This document shows, piece after piece, positions 53,801-61,400 of a stretch of DNA of 64,000 nucleotides (positions within the stretch are counted from its first letter, which is position 1; every line of letters starts with the position of its first letter). Origin of the DNA: Ignavibacteriales bacterium (GTDB lineage: Bacteria > Bacteroidota > Ignavibacteria > UBA10030); NCBI GenBank assembly GCA_026390575.1, contig JAPLFR010000013.1, positions 1 to 64,000 of the forward strand. The letters are read 5' to 3'. Under the pieces are notes generated by a model. That model was not told the DNA's origin and ran no database searches. It worked only from the letters and a program-made list of their open reading frames with translations. Position numbers and translations under genes: made by a program.

Positions 53801-54010
53801 TTTACCAATCATATCAATTTGGTAACCACCCACAAACGTAATTTCATTCACGTTGTTAGCATTAAATGCAGCTAATATCCAATCTAAAACTCTATAACCC
53901 TCCTGATCGCTTAACAAGGTTTTTGGCTGAGTATTTAAAACATATTGTTTTTCAGGATTCGAGCCAGCACCTAAAATAATAGCATTTATTTTATTGTTCT
54001 TAGAGTTCAT
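50864..54010 (-). CDS. Nucleotidyltransferase domain fused to PEP-synthase-like kinase, candidate L-glutamine kinase
   Basis: A 1048-residue fusion. Residues 8-250 are an NTP-transferase-like domain (INAIILGAGSNPEKQ, QPKTLL, ISYADIVYY), but the usual GxGxR arginine is missing, so activity is uncertain. From about 265 comes the ATP-binding PPDK/PEP-synthase domain: R305 in AIRSSAINEDSFEES, with AGAFESVLNV; a long helical middle follows, and the C-terminal phosphohistidine domain ends the protein, with H1006 in GGAASHMTIRANEFGIPA. There is no PEP/pyruvate TIM-barrel domain, so it is not PEP synthase or PPDK. Campylobacter Cj1418, about 790 residues, has the same kinase layout and phosphorylates L-glutamine on its amide nitrogen. 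The fused domain is not something I know from that protein. Confidence 0.8.
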   Translation of the reverse strand: MNSKNNKINAIILGAGSNPEKQYVLNTQPKTLLSDQEGYRVLDWILAAFNANNVNEITFVGGYQIDMIGKKYPGLNYVYNPEWDKSGVLESLYHGRRNIKGSLLISYADIVYYPNVVRKLIENSSDAITIAIDSNWKQKIRKGQSISKNLVLGSLNSVTDIGFLNISENIIGEFIGLAYLSEKCTGILSEFLNIEYPKFLRQPFEQANDIKNGFLTDLLRYLIKQKNNITAVDIGKEWKEIDSAGGLVRFVLGTKSQTLSRLSLLLKKGLFCKQEYFTVGMWKKNPDEIVAAISKMFSPEKIAIRSSAINEDSFEESLAGAFESVLNVDSKNPQQIYDSVKKVVLSYDLKGNNYYLENQILVQQMVKNVVMSGVIFTRDIETGAPYYIINYDDTSEITDSVTSGRSNHFKTVLVNRYSPIYPENIGLKKLLEAVKEIEEIVNYDSLDIEFAIDNHESIYILQVRPITKSDEFDKSGFLSDNSSAIVNIKSFLQNKFNHTSFLFGDKTIFADMSDWNPAEMIGIHPKQLAYTLYDYLIMKSAWRISRARIGYKDVSPANLMVNIMGHPYVDVRNSFNSFLPADLEPSLSKKIVNEYLVRLSNNPDLHDKVEFEICFTCLDFNFDNKFNAFYQNSFSLNEIKKFKGSLFALTNNIISGKFDTIEILINKVKQLELLRKIYSSDISDTSRIPSIINIMLNSCIELGTIPFSILARYAFIGNSMLQSLVERDALSLERRNELLHSIESVASDLISDLDAVIAGDISKTLFLEKYGHLRPGTYDITSLRYDENYDQYFGTGIRNKATSKGVTKEKSIKSFRLTSLEKKNIESLIEENEFSFNVEQLFNFIHASIIQREYSKFEFTKTVSSVLKMIVELGEIFSFTREDMAFVDINTIIDFANTISFKKLEHLLSEEIKLSKYDYDSSLSIKLPYIINSLNDIYVINIPTSRPNFVTLKKVIGSPVLISSLIEPRIITGKIVMIESADPGFDWIFAHNISGLITMFGGAASHMTIRANEFGIPAAIGCGEELFNQLIKSNSIELNCAGKYVISL

Positions 54011-54121
54011 ATGGATTCAATTACCATTATGAAATTAACCTTAACGGATTTATTAAAATATTGAGAACGGGTGCAAACTTTTTCCAAAAAACTTGATAGT
54101 TGCCTTTTAATATAATTTCCC

Positions 54122-54892
54122 TTAGACACTTTTAGTTATGCTATAATTTATTTCACGGTTTAAATTAATAACCGATAGAAGGAATTGAACTACATTCTTG
54201 AATACAATTAACGAAAACATGATCAATGTGTAGAATGCTATTTCCCTACCAAAGCTGATTGGAATTATTAAGATACATGCATTTCCATATAAAACGAAGA
54301 AAAAGGAATAGACTGACCAGAATATCATATTATTTTTCAAAAGACTAAAGATTGATTTATTACTATTTTCATTCTTAGTTGATTTGTCATTCATTGTTCC
54401 TTTCTGGTTGTTTTGAATGTTTTTGATGTTTTCATATTTTAGTTGTAAATAGGATCTTTCATTATTCAGCGCTGTGCTCAATAACCATACTGCAGTAGCA
54501 ATAAAAGACACTATCCAGATATTCGTGTGATTATATTTAATCGCAACTGCATAAAATATGAGTACGAATTTTATTTGATCGGAAAATGTATCATAAAAGC
54601 CTCCATTCGCACTTTTTTTGTCAGTCATTCTTGCTATCATTCCGTCACAAACATCAAAAACAAGGGATAAGAACCAAAATATCGGAAAATAAATCGGGTT
54701 GTCTAAATAAATAAGACAGTATATCGCTACGATTGCTAGAATGCTGGAAATGCTCGTGACTAAATTAGGACTAAATTTCATGAAATTTAACAATAATGCT
54801 AAGGGATAACATCCCCGATACATCAATCTCATAAATGGAACTTCATTTATTGCGTAGGGATTGGGACAATAGCTAAAATTACTTTTCTTCAT
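54122..54892 (-). CDS. CDP-alcohol phosphatidyltransferase-family membrane enzyme
   Basis: A 256-residue inner-membrane enzyme that moves a phosphoryl-X group from a CDP-linked donor to an alcohol, releasing CMP. The family motif is perfect: D80-x2-D83-G-x2-A-R88 (DVCDGMIAR), then G97-x3-D101-x3-D105 (GGFYDTFSD). About six TM helices are visible, with a hydrophilic insert (NDKSTKNENSNKS) in the second half. It lies first in the run before the glutamine-kinase-like fusion, so it may use the cytidine diphosphoramidate made there; a phospholipid role is the conservative alternative. The ATG at 54892 is taken over a TTG one codon earlier. Confidence 0.88.
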   Translation of the reverse strand: MKKSNFSYCPNPYAINEVPFMRLMYRGCYPLALLLNFMKFSPNLVTSISSILAIVAIYCLIYLDNPIYFPIFWFLSLVFDVCDGMIARMTDKKSANGGFYDTFSDQIKFVLIFYAVAIKYNHTNIWIVSFIATAVWLLSTALNNERSYLQLKYENIKNIQNNQKGTMNDKSTKNENSNKSIFSLLKNNMIFWSVYSFFFVLYGNACILIIPISFGREIAFYTLIMFSLIVFKNVVQFLLSVINLNREINYSITKSV

Positions 54893-55150
54893 CAATCAGT
54901 CCGTTCTAATAAGCACTAATAAAAAATTGGTTCTGTTAACCAAAATGATAGTTTGAAACATATCCCGGTTTTAGAAAATCATTTAATCGGGAGGATAATA
55001 TTATTCAAAACTATTTATTACGTCCTCCTTTTTCCGTTCTTTGATATGGTGGCTGTAAATGGATTACGAGATCCATTTGTAACTTTGATATCATCATCGT
55101 GGCATTGACTATGAGAAATAATTCTATTGACCAATACAAGAATGGTTCAA

Positions 55151-57160
55151 TTAAGATGTAGGTTGGGTTACTAATGACAACAAATAATCTATCATCACCT
55201 CAGGTTTGCCGATATTTTTCTGCAAAAAATCATCTTTTGCTTTTTGTACTGTTTCCTGCATCCACCATTTTTGCGGATTGTCTTTTATGCTTTCAACAAA
55301 ACGAGCAGCCTCAACAGGGTCAGTCTGGCATATTTTTGCATCTACAAGGGGTTTAAAGAAATCTGAATATTCGTCATTCAGATAATATGCATCGGCATTC
55401 CAGAAAAAAACAGTTGGAATATTCATAACCAGGGCTTCAATGTACGACGTAGCAATATAATCTATTACAACCAGGTGCGATTTTAACATTTGGATCTTGC
55501 TAGGTTCAGAAACATCCGCAAAAGATTTTATTTGATTCAGATACGATGAAAGTATATGTTCTTTGTCATAGCAAAGAAAAGGCAGACCTTTGAGAGGATA
55601 TGCTCTATAGGTCAGCTCTTCCAGAGTGTCTTTTCCCAAGTTCTTGAAGAAAGATTTACAGAAACCAAAATGTTTTATGGCATTTTCTTCAGATGAGCTG
55701 TATGCAGAGGAATAATGCGACATGTTCACACTAGCCGCCACGCTAACGTATAATATTTTATAGACTTTATTAAAGTCGTTTTCTATCGAAAAAGGAAATA
55801 ATGAGGCACCTTTCACAAGCCCTTTTAGACGAGGATCAAACCACCCAAGTGTTACATAGACATCCGACATATCTATTACGTGCGAAATAAAGCTACCCGC
55901 GCAGGGATGAAAGAAGCAGTTATGCTCGTTATTTACATGCTTGACGCCCTTCTCTTGTGCTATTGCCAGGAATATTGACATAAACGTTTCGCTGATCCAT
56001 GCCTCACTAACTATATATCTCAAAGATTGGTACCTTTTGAGGCAAGATGAATGAGCGATTTCAATCTCTTTAAAGTGTTCGACGAAAACCTTCGGCAGAC
56101 AATATGGTATTGTGGAAAAAAAGAATTCATCAAACCTGTCAAAATCGGCATTAAATTGAGCTAAGTGCTTCCTCTTATCCCATAAAACATCCTTATCTTC
56201 GTAATCAAGTTGGATAGTCCAATCGAGAGGGTATATCTTTTCCTGGCTTCCCTTTATAAGTTTGGACAAGTTCTCTTCCGAAAAAAAAGATCCGATGATC
56301 CCCACCTGTATATCCTTTTTCGAAACCATTTCTGTTCTTATCAAAGATAAAAACTTACGCATGACCCTTTTTACCAGATAGTAACTGTTTTGTATTTTTC
56401 TTCCGGTATTCGCATCTCTTTTAAAAGATGTTAGAAACTCGCTCACGACCATTCTTCCCAAATCATAAATATTGTGCATATTTCTGATGGTATCCGCTTC
56501 AATAAATTTCAGTCCCGAATGAGCAATTTTTCTATCAAAACGAACCGTTTGCTGATGCATTTCGGTGAATACGCCCGGATAGAAAAGCCTAATATATAAA
56601 CTGAAAATTTGTTCCATTCCGTAGTCAGAATCTTCGAAACAATATCTATGGTCCTCAAAATCCAATGGAATGAAATAGGAATCTTCTGCAAGGATAGTAC
56701 ATGTATGAAGATCGCTGTTAAAATATAGTTCACATTTTTTGTATAAATCGTGGATACTGGTTAAATATCTGATAAACGCCATTGACAAGGCTTTTTTCCA
56801 AAAAGATTCGTTGTGAGTTGTCCCATGGATCTCATTTAGACGTTTTGAAAGTATGTCAATATACTTATTGTATTTTACATCCACATAGAGGCTGTCATTA
56901 TCAATATCCGTCCTCGTCTTCCTCGTTGGCGGAGCAACTTCAATATTGTCAAACCTATTTAGTTTACCCTCTTTTTCCAGTACGTGATAGACATAAGGAT
57001 CGGTAATAAATAAATCTTTTGAACTTTTGTCCCATAGTGGATAATATGCTGAAATAATAAAATTTTTAGTACTCACAATAAATTTCCCTTTGGCAATCAG
57101 AGGACTTTCAAATATTTCTGCATAATACGCCGTTGTGTTTATTTCGTGTATAATCCACAA
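55151..57160 (-). CDS. LIC12162-family putative surface-glycan transferase
   Basis: A 669-residue protein of the group first named from Leptospira, found in O-antigen and capsule loci but uncharacterised. Family features: YNKYIDILSKRLNEIHGTTHNESFW near residue 100, SEAWISETFMSIFLAIAQEKG, NNEHNCFFHPCAGS (a Cys/His-rich strand) and the C-terminal VVIDYIATSYIEALVMNIPTVFFWN, which resembles the donor-binding domain of GT-B enzymes, ending WWMQETVQ. No TM segment. The start is a TTG with TAGGG upstream; no in-frame ATG exists near the expected N terminus. Confidence 0.7.
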   Translation of the reverse strand: MWIIHEINTTAYYAEIFESPLIAKGKFIVSTKNFIISAYYPLWDKSSKDLFITDPYVYHVLEKEGKLNRFDNIEVAPPTRKTRTDIDNDSLYVDVKYNKYIDILSKRLNEIHGTTHNESFWKKALSMAFIRYLTSIHDLYKKCELYFNSDLHTCTILAEDSYFIPLDFEDHRYCFEDSDYGMEQIFSLYIRLFYPGVFTEMHQQTVRFDRKIAHSGLKFIEADTIRNMHNIYDLGRMVVSEFLTSFKRDANTGRKIQNSYYLVKRVMRKFLSLIRTEMVSKKDIQVGIIGSFFSEENLSKLIKGSQEKIYPLDWTIQLDYEDKDVLWDKRKHLAQFNADFDRFDEFFFSTIPYCLPKVFVEHFKEIEIAHSSCLKRYQSLRYIVSEAWISETFMSIFLAIAQEKGVKHVNNEHNCFFHPCAGSFISHVIDMSDVYVTLGWFDPRLKGLVKGASLFPFSIENDFNKVYKILYVSVAASVNMSHYSSAYSSSEENAIKHFGFCKSFFKNLGKDTLEELTYRAYPLKGLPFLCYDKEHILSSYLNQIKSFADVSEPSKIQMLKSHLVVIDYIATSYIEALVMNIPTVFFWNADAYYLNDEYSDFFKPLVDAKICQTDPVEAARFVESIKDNPQKWWMQETVQKAKDDFLQKNIGKPEVMIDYLLSLVTQPTS

Positions 57161-57265
57161 ATTTGCCCTATAAAAACTTGTCCAAGGTTAGCTCCACACC
57201 GTGAGATGGTTGCCCAATAAGCAGCCCATCCCGTTACCAGTACCTGTTTGCTTACTAGTCGCAAT

Positions 57266-58348
57266 TCACGATTTCAGATTCCCTCGCTGCTGCACATCAT
57301 TCTGCGCCTGTTCATAATCCTCAAGTTGCCCAATATCCAACCAGTATTCAATAACAGGAAAACTGGCAACGATATGATCAAAATCGAGCAATCTTTGGAT
57401 CAGATCGGTCATGTTGAAATGCTCACCAGTAGGAATAAATTCAAAGGCTTTCGGTTCAAGCAAATAGATCCCGGCATTGACCAGGAAATGCATCTGCGGT
57501 TTTTCTTCCAAGGCACAGACATGCGATCCTTCACATTTAATGACTCCGTATGGAACCAGTATATCATATTGTTTTACAGCTACTGTCATAACAGCGCGGT
57601 GTTCCTGATGATAGGCCAGCATCGCCCTGAAATCTACCTTTGTCAGAATATCACCGTTGATGACCAGCATGGGTTCTGTTGGCTTATCAATCAGCCCTAA
57701 TGCCCCGCCTGTGCCCAACGGTTTATCTTCATTTACATAGTTTATTTCTACACCAAATGAGCTGCCATCTCCGAAATGATCGGAAATTTTCTCCGGTTTA
57801 TAATGGGTGGCCACATTAACGCGCCGGATGCCAACCTGCCGCAACTGTTCAATCACCAATTCCATCAGGGGTTTACCGCCCACGGGCAACATCGGTTTGG
57901 GCAAATCCTCTGTGAGTGGCCGCAATCGCGTACCCATACCACCGGCCATGATCACGGCCTGAAGTGGGAGATCCGGGATAGGAATTAAATCGTCGATCAT
58001 CACAAGATCGACAACCCTACCGTCACTATCCAGAACAGGGAGCTGACGCAAAACATTCTTATGCAATAAATCAAGTAATTTTTCGCGATTTGTGCCTAAT
58101 TGGACGGTAACTGGTTTTGGGTATTGCGTGCTGACTTTACTTGCCAACAACACACTCACAGGCGATTCCAAGTCTTTCCCTGCCAGAATAGCCCGCCGCA
58201 CGTCACCATCGGTTATAGTTCCTAATAGACGTCTTGCCTGATCCACCACCAAGGCAATACCACAAGCCCCCCTGTCAACGCATTCCATGGCTGCGCTAAT
58301 CGATTGCTCAGGCGAAATACAAAGGGCTTTTAGTTGATTGTCATTCAT
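57266..58348 (-). CDS. CBS-domain sugar nucleotidyltransferase, PtmE-like
   Basis: About 360 residues: an N-terminal pair of CBS domains (ITDGDVRRAILAGK, VSVLLASKV, to residue 120) followed by a sugar nucleotidyltransferase (VIMAGGMGTRLRPLTEDLPKPMLPVGG, INGDILTKVDF). This architecture is that of PtmE, which forms the GDP-sugar precursor in legionaminic-acid synthesis, and of similar enzymes in nonulosonate clusters. It lies just downstream of NeuC- and NeuB-like genes, which supports that role. Its base composition is visibly richer in G and C than the genes before it. ATG at 58348 has GGAAAG upstream; a TTG at 58360 is disfavoured. Confidence 0.88.
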   Translation of the reverse strand: MNDNQLKALCISPEQSISAAMECVDRGACGIALVVDQARRLLGTITDGDVRRAILAGKDLESPVSVLLASKVSTQYPKPVTVQLGTNREKLLDLLHKNVLRQLPVLDSDGRVVDLVMIDDLIPIPDLPLQAVIMAGGMGTRLRPLTEDLPKPMLPVGGKPLMELVIEQLRQVGIRRVNVATHYKPEKISDHFGDGSSFGVEINYVNEDKPLGTGGALGLIDKPTEPMLVINGDILTKVDFRAMLAYHQEHRAVMTVAVKQYDILVPYGVIKCEGSHVCALEEKPQMHFLVNAGIYLLEPKAFEFIPTGEHFNMTDLIQRLLDFDHIVASFPVIEYWLDIGQLEDYEQAQNDVQQRGNLKS

Positions 58349-58419
58349 AACACTTTCCAAAGGTCGCCCACAAGTGTGTCATTCCATGCGCACCGAAATT
58401 CTCGGCTATAATAATTTAC

Positions 58420-59595
58420 TCAGACCAATTTTGTCATAACCGGCAAATCATAAAATTTCTTATGCTTTAGGGAAACAAGATCTACAGAACTAAGAATATC
58501 TACTATTCGGCCTGAAGCGTACCCATCACCATATGGATTAACGACCTTACTAAGAATATCGTGAAATTCTGACGAGTACAACGTGCAGAAAGCAGCCTTA
58601 ATTGAATCCTTCGATGTACCGCAGTCGATTACACTTGGTGCCTTAATCCTGCCCGATTGCCTCGTTCCAATATTGATACTTCCGATCTTGAAACTGGGTG
58701 CTTCCCATATTCCGCTCGAAGAATTGCCAACGACTGCATCAACATATTGCATAACGGAGTAGTAATGTAACTGGCCCAAAGAATAAAAAGATACGGCCTG
58801 GCCTTGTTTTCTTGCCACATACGAGTCTATCATCTGGTTTATAAAACGCCCATTTGTATCGGCATTTGCTTTCGTGAAAACAATCAAACTATTGGCTTGT
58901 TCATCCAATACATCGAGCAAATTCTGAAATTGAAATTCAACAGGTTCATCATCAAGAGTTGCGGGATGAAAGGTTACTAAAAAATTATGGGATTGCAATT
59001 GGGCACCAAGAATGTTTTCAATTTCATCCTTGTTCAGCAATTTCATTGTTTTCAAATTATCAAGACCTGGCCCACCGACACAGTAAACTCTCTCTGGATT
59101 CTCACCCATCTGAATAATGCGAGTACGGTATTCATCGGCTGCAACAAAGTGGATGTGACTCATTTTGGTAATTGCATGTCTCATCGCATCATCAATGGCT
59201 CCCTCGGTGATTTCGCCCCCACAGAGATGCGCTATTGGTATCCGCGCTACCATCGCGGCTATAGCAACCGCAAGGGCTTCAAAACGGTCGCCGAGAACAA
59301 GTAAGATGTCCGGTTGCAAGCGTTCGAGAGCATCTGCAAATCCTATGATTCCAATGCCGATTGACTTTGAAATAGATGTCGGTGTATCGGAACTCAAGAG
59401 CATTTCCACTTTCTCGTCGATAATAAATCCATCTTTCTCAATTTCTCGATAAGTCAGACCAAACTCAGGTGATAGATGCATGCCGGAGACAAGCAACTGG
59501 ACTTTTATATCTTCTTTTTGACTCAAGGCTATTATAACCGGCCTCAGTGAGCCATACTCCGCCCGGGAGCCCGTGAATATACATATCGTTTTCAT
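58420..59595 (-). CDS. neuC: UDP/GDP-sugar 2-epimerase (hydrolysing), NeuC/LegG type
   Basis: Hydrolysing 2-epimerase of the WecB/NeuC family giving a free mannosamine-type sugar for nonulosonate synthesis. The start KTICIFTGSRAEYGSLRPVI and GDRFEALAVAIAAMVARIPIAHLCGGEIT are diagnostic of the NeuC branch; SHIHFVAADEYRTRI and the C-terminal VVGNSSSGIWEAPSFKIGSINIGTRQSGR complete it. At 391 residues it is full length. It shares one base with the end of neuB (TAATG). Whether the substrate is UDP-GlcNAc (NeuC) or the bacillosamine-type sugar (LegG/PtmD) cannot be told from sequence; the PtmE-like neighbour hints at the legionaminate route. Confidence 0.93.
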   Translation of the reverse strand: MKTICIFTGSRAEYGSLRPVIIALSQKEDIKVQLLVSGMHLSPEFGLTYREIEKDGFIIDEKVEMLLSSDTPTSISKSIGIGIIGFADALERLQPDILLVLGDRFEALAVAIAAMVARIPIAHLCGGEITEGAIDDAMRHAITKMSHIHFVAADEYRTRIIQMGENPERVYCVGGPGLDNLKTMKLLNKDEIENILGAQLQSHNFLVTFHPATLDDEPVEFQFQNLLDVLDEQANSLIVFTKANADTNGRFINQMIDSYVARKQGQAVSFYSLGQLHYYSVMQYVDAVVGNSSSGIWEAPSFKIGSINIGTRQSGRIKAPSVIDCGTSKDSIKAAFCTLYSSEFHDILSKVVNPYGDGYASGRIVDILSSVDLVSLKHKKFYDLPVMTKLV

Positions 59596-60608
59596 TAAAA
59601 TGTTAACAGCTCATCCTCATCATAGTCTTTGTTAGCGTTACGGCCAAGTATCCAATCCCACAACATAGGACTTATTCCCGTCCCTGGTCTTTTCGTAGTA
59701 AGATTTGTTTCTGTGAACATTTCTCCTGCCTTGATAGGCCGATCGGCCACGATGCTCTTACGCGCAATGTTTTTGTTCTTCTTTTCTGATTCCGAAGCTT
59801 TTTTAATGCCACTCCCGAGCGCCACTTCAATATTTCGTATAGCTGACACCATGCATTTGAATTCAGCCGGTTCAAGTGACGCGCGATGATCCGGACCGAG
59901 CATATTCTTATTTAAAGTAAGATGCTTTTCTATTACTGACGCCCCAAGGGCTACAGCAGCAATCGGTACTTCGATTCCCAATGTATGGTCAGAATAACCG
60001 ACTGGTAATTTGAATGCTTCCCTGAGCGTCACCATCGCTCTGAGATTTACATCGGGATAAGGCGTCGGGTATTCTGTGTTACACTGGAGCAGGGTTATTT
60101 CGCTCGTTGAGGTACCTGAATCAATCAAAATATTGAGTGCATCTTCAATCTCCCCCAAATCAGCCATACCTGTAGACATAATTACTGGTTTACAAAGACG
60201 TCCTAAAGCTCGTAAATATGGAAGATTGGTTATTTCACCCGACGGAACCTTAATCATTCCAAGCCCTAAATCGGCAAGCATTTGTATACTCTCAAGATCG
60301 AAAGGCGTTGATAGAAATCGAATCCCCTTTTGCTTACAATAATTAATCAAGGTGCGATGATCCTTGATGTCGAACTCTAATTTACGTGCCATTTCAAGCT
60401 GAGTTTCTTTCGCATCCGTAGTTTCTTTCTGATATTCTGCTTTTAATGCGTGCCAACTTATTTCGCGGTCCGCACGAAATGTTTGAAATTTCACTATATC
60501 CGCCCCCGCTTCCACAGCTTCATCAATGAGACGAAACGCAATATCCAAACTGCCATTGTGATTCACGCCTGCCTCAGCAATCACTATTACTCTCTGAAAG
60601 TTCAGCAT
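59595..60608 (-). CDS. neuB: Sialic-acid-type synthase, NeuB/LegI
   Basis: Condenses a mannosamine-type sugar with PEP to give a nine-carbon nonulosonic acid. The TIM-barrel carries VIVIAEAGVNHNGSLDIAF, GADIVKFQTF, FLSTPFDLESI and LLQCNTEYPTPYPDVNLRAM, GYSDHTLG, SVIEKHLTL. The C-terminal antifreeze-like SAF domain reads RKSIVADRPIKAGEMFTE. At 337 residues it is normal. It is the first of the three nonulosonate genes on the minus strand; NeuA/LegF-type CMP activation is not found in the window. Confidence 0.95.
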   Translation of the reverse strand: MLNFQRVIVIAEAGVNHNGSLDIAFRLIDEAVEAGADIVKFQTFRADREISWHALKAEYQKETTDAKETQLEMARKLEFDIKDHRTLINYCKQKGIRFLSTPFDLESIQMLADLGLGMIKVPSGEITNLPYLRALGRLCKPVIMSTGMADLGEIEDALNILIDSGTSTSEITLLQCNTEYPTPYPDVNLRAMVTLREAFKLPVGYSDHTLGIEVPIAAVALGASVIEKHLTLNKNMLGPDHRASLEPAEFKCMVSAIRNIEVALGSGIKKASESEKKNKNIARKSIVADRPIKAGEMFTETNLTTKRPGTGISPMLWDWILGRNANKDYDEDELLTF

Positions 60609-60626
60609 AATCTTTCTGCCTTCTAT

Positions 60627-61385
60627 CTATTCAATTACGATATAAGATTGTGTGGGGCTATAAATACTGTGATGTATCTTGTATCGATCCAGACCAAACA
60701 CCTCCGAGAGTGCAATGGTCTCACCGGGGTACCGACTTACATTCAATTCATCAAATCCAATAACACTGCCCCGGGTTATTCGATTTCGGATTGCTTTGAG
60801 GCATGCAAGCGTAGGCTCATAGATATCAAAATCAAAATATGCGAGTGCTACTATTGTCTCGGGATACCGATCTAAATATTTTAAAATCTGTTCAGAGGCA
60901 TCACCCTTGATCAGCTCATATTTTTTCATGTGTGCGATTGGGCTCTCCTGCTCGTGGTATGAAAGCACTTGATCAAGATATTCATCATAGTACTCCGTTA
61001 CATTAAACGAGCCGGCTTTGATAATATCATCATTTCCATCCTTAGAATCTATCGAAGGAAATCCAGAAAAAGTATCAAAACCAATGATTCTACGATTGTG
61101 ATTGAATGGTTCGTAAAGACCACGAAAATTTTCAAATAATGCCAAGTTTTTACCCCATCTGACTCCAAACTCCATAACAACACCGTGGACACTAAGAATC
61201 TTTTGATAAAGTTCATTCATGAACAGCAACATTGAAAGATCCTGTCGTTTAATGAACAGCGATAGATTCATCAATAGTTCATTTTCAGGAATAGGACACT
61301 TTCGAAACAACTCAAAAAAACTTCGCCGTGACGTCTGCTCATCCTTCGATGCATTCCACTGCGTTCTTATTTCCCGTGATACCAT
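60627..61385 (-). CDS. TylF/MycF-like SAM-dependent methyltransferase
   Basis: A 252-residue methyltransferase of the macrocin O-methyltransferase-like family. MEFGVRWGKNLALFENF is motif I (GxxxGxN), IIGFDTFSGFPS the acidic strand-2 end, and IVALAYFDFDIYEPTLACLKAI the metal-binding Asp region typical of Mg-dependent TylF. GSVIGFDELNVSRYPGE follows. It likely O-methylates a sugar. AAAGGAG lies 9 bases before the ATG. The adjacent gene also encodes a methyltransferase, 15 bp away. Confidence 0.85.
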   Translation of the reverse strand: MVSREIRTQWNASKDEQTSRRSFFELFRKCPIPENELLMNLSLFIKRQDLSMLLFMNELYQKILSVHGVVMEFGVRWGKNLALFENFRGLYEPFNHNRRIIGFDTFSGFPSIDSKDGNDDIIKAGSFNVTEYYDEYLDQVLSYHEQESPIAHMKKYELIKGDASEQILKYLDRYPETIVALAYFDFDIYEPTLACLKAIRNRITRGSVIGFDELNVSRYPGETIALSEVFGLDRYKIHHSIYSPTQSYIVIE

Positions 61386-61400
61386 TTTATTACTCCTTTT

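Noticed and set aside
50864-54010. Phosphoenolpyruvate synthase or pyruvate phosphate dikinase of central metabolism
   Set aside because: No C-terminal PEP/pyruvate-binding barrel follows the phosphohistidine domain, and the gene sits in a glycan cluster with an N-terminal nucleotidyltransferase-like domain.
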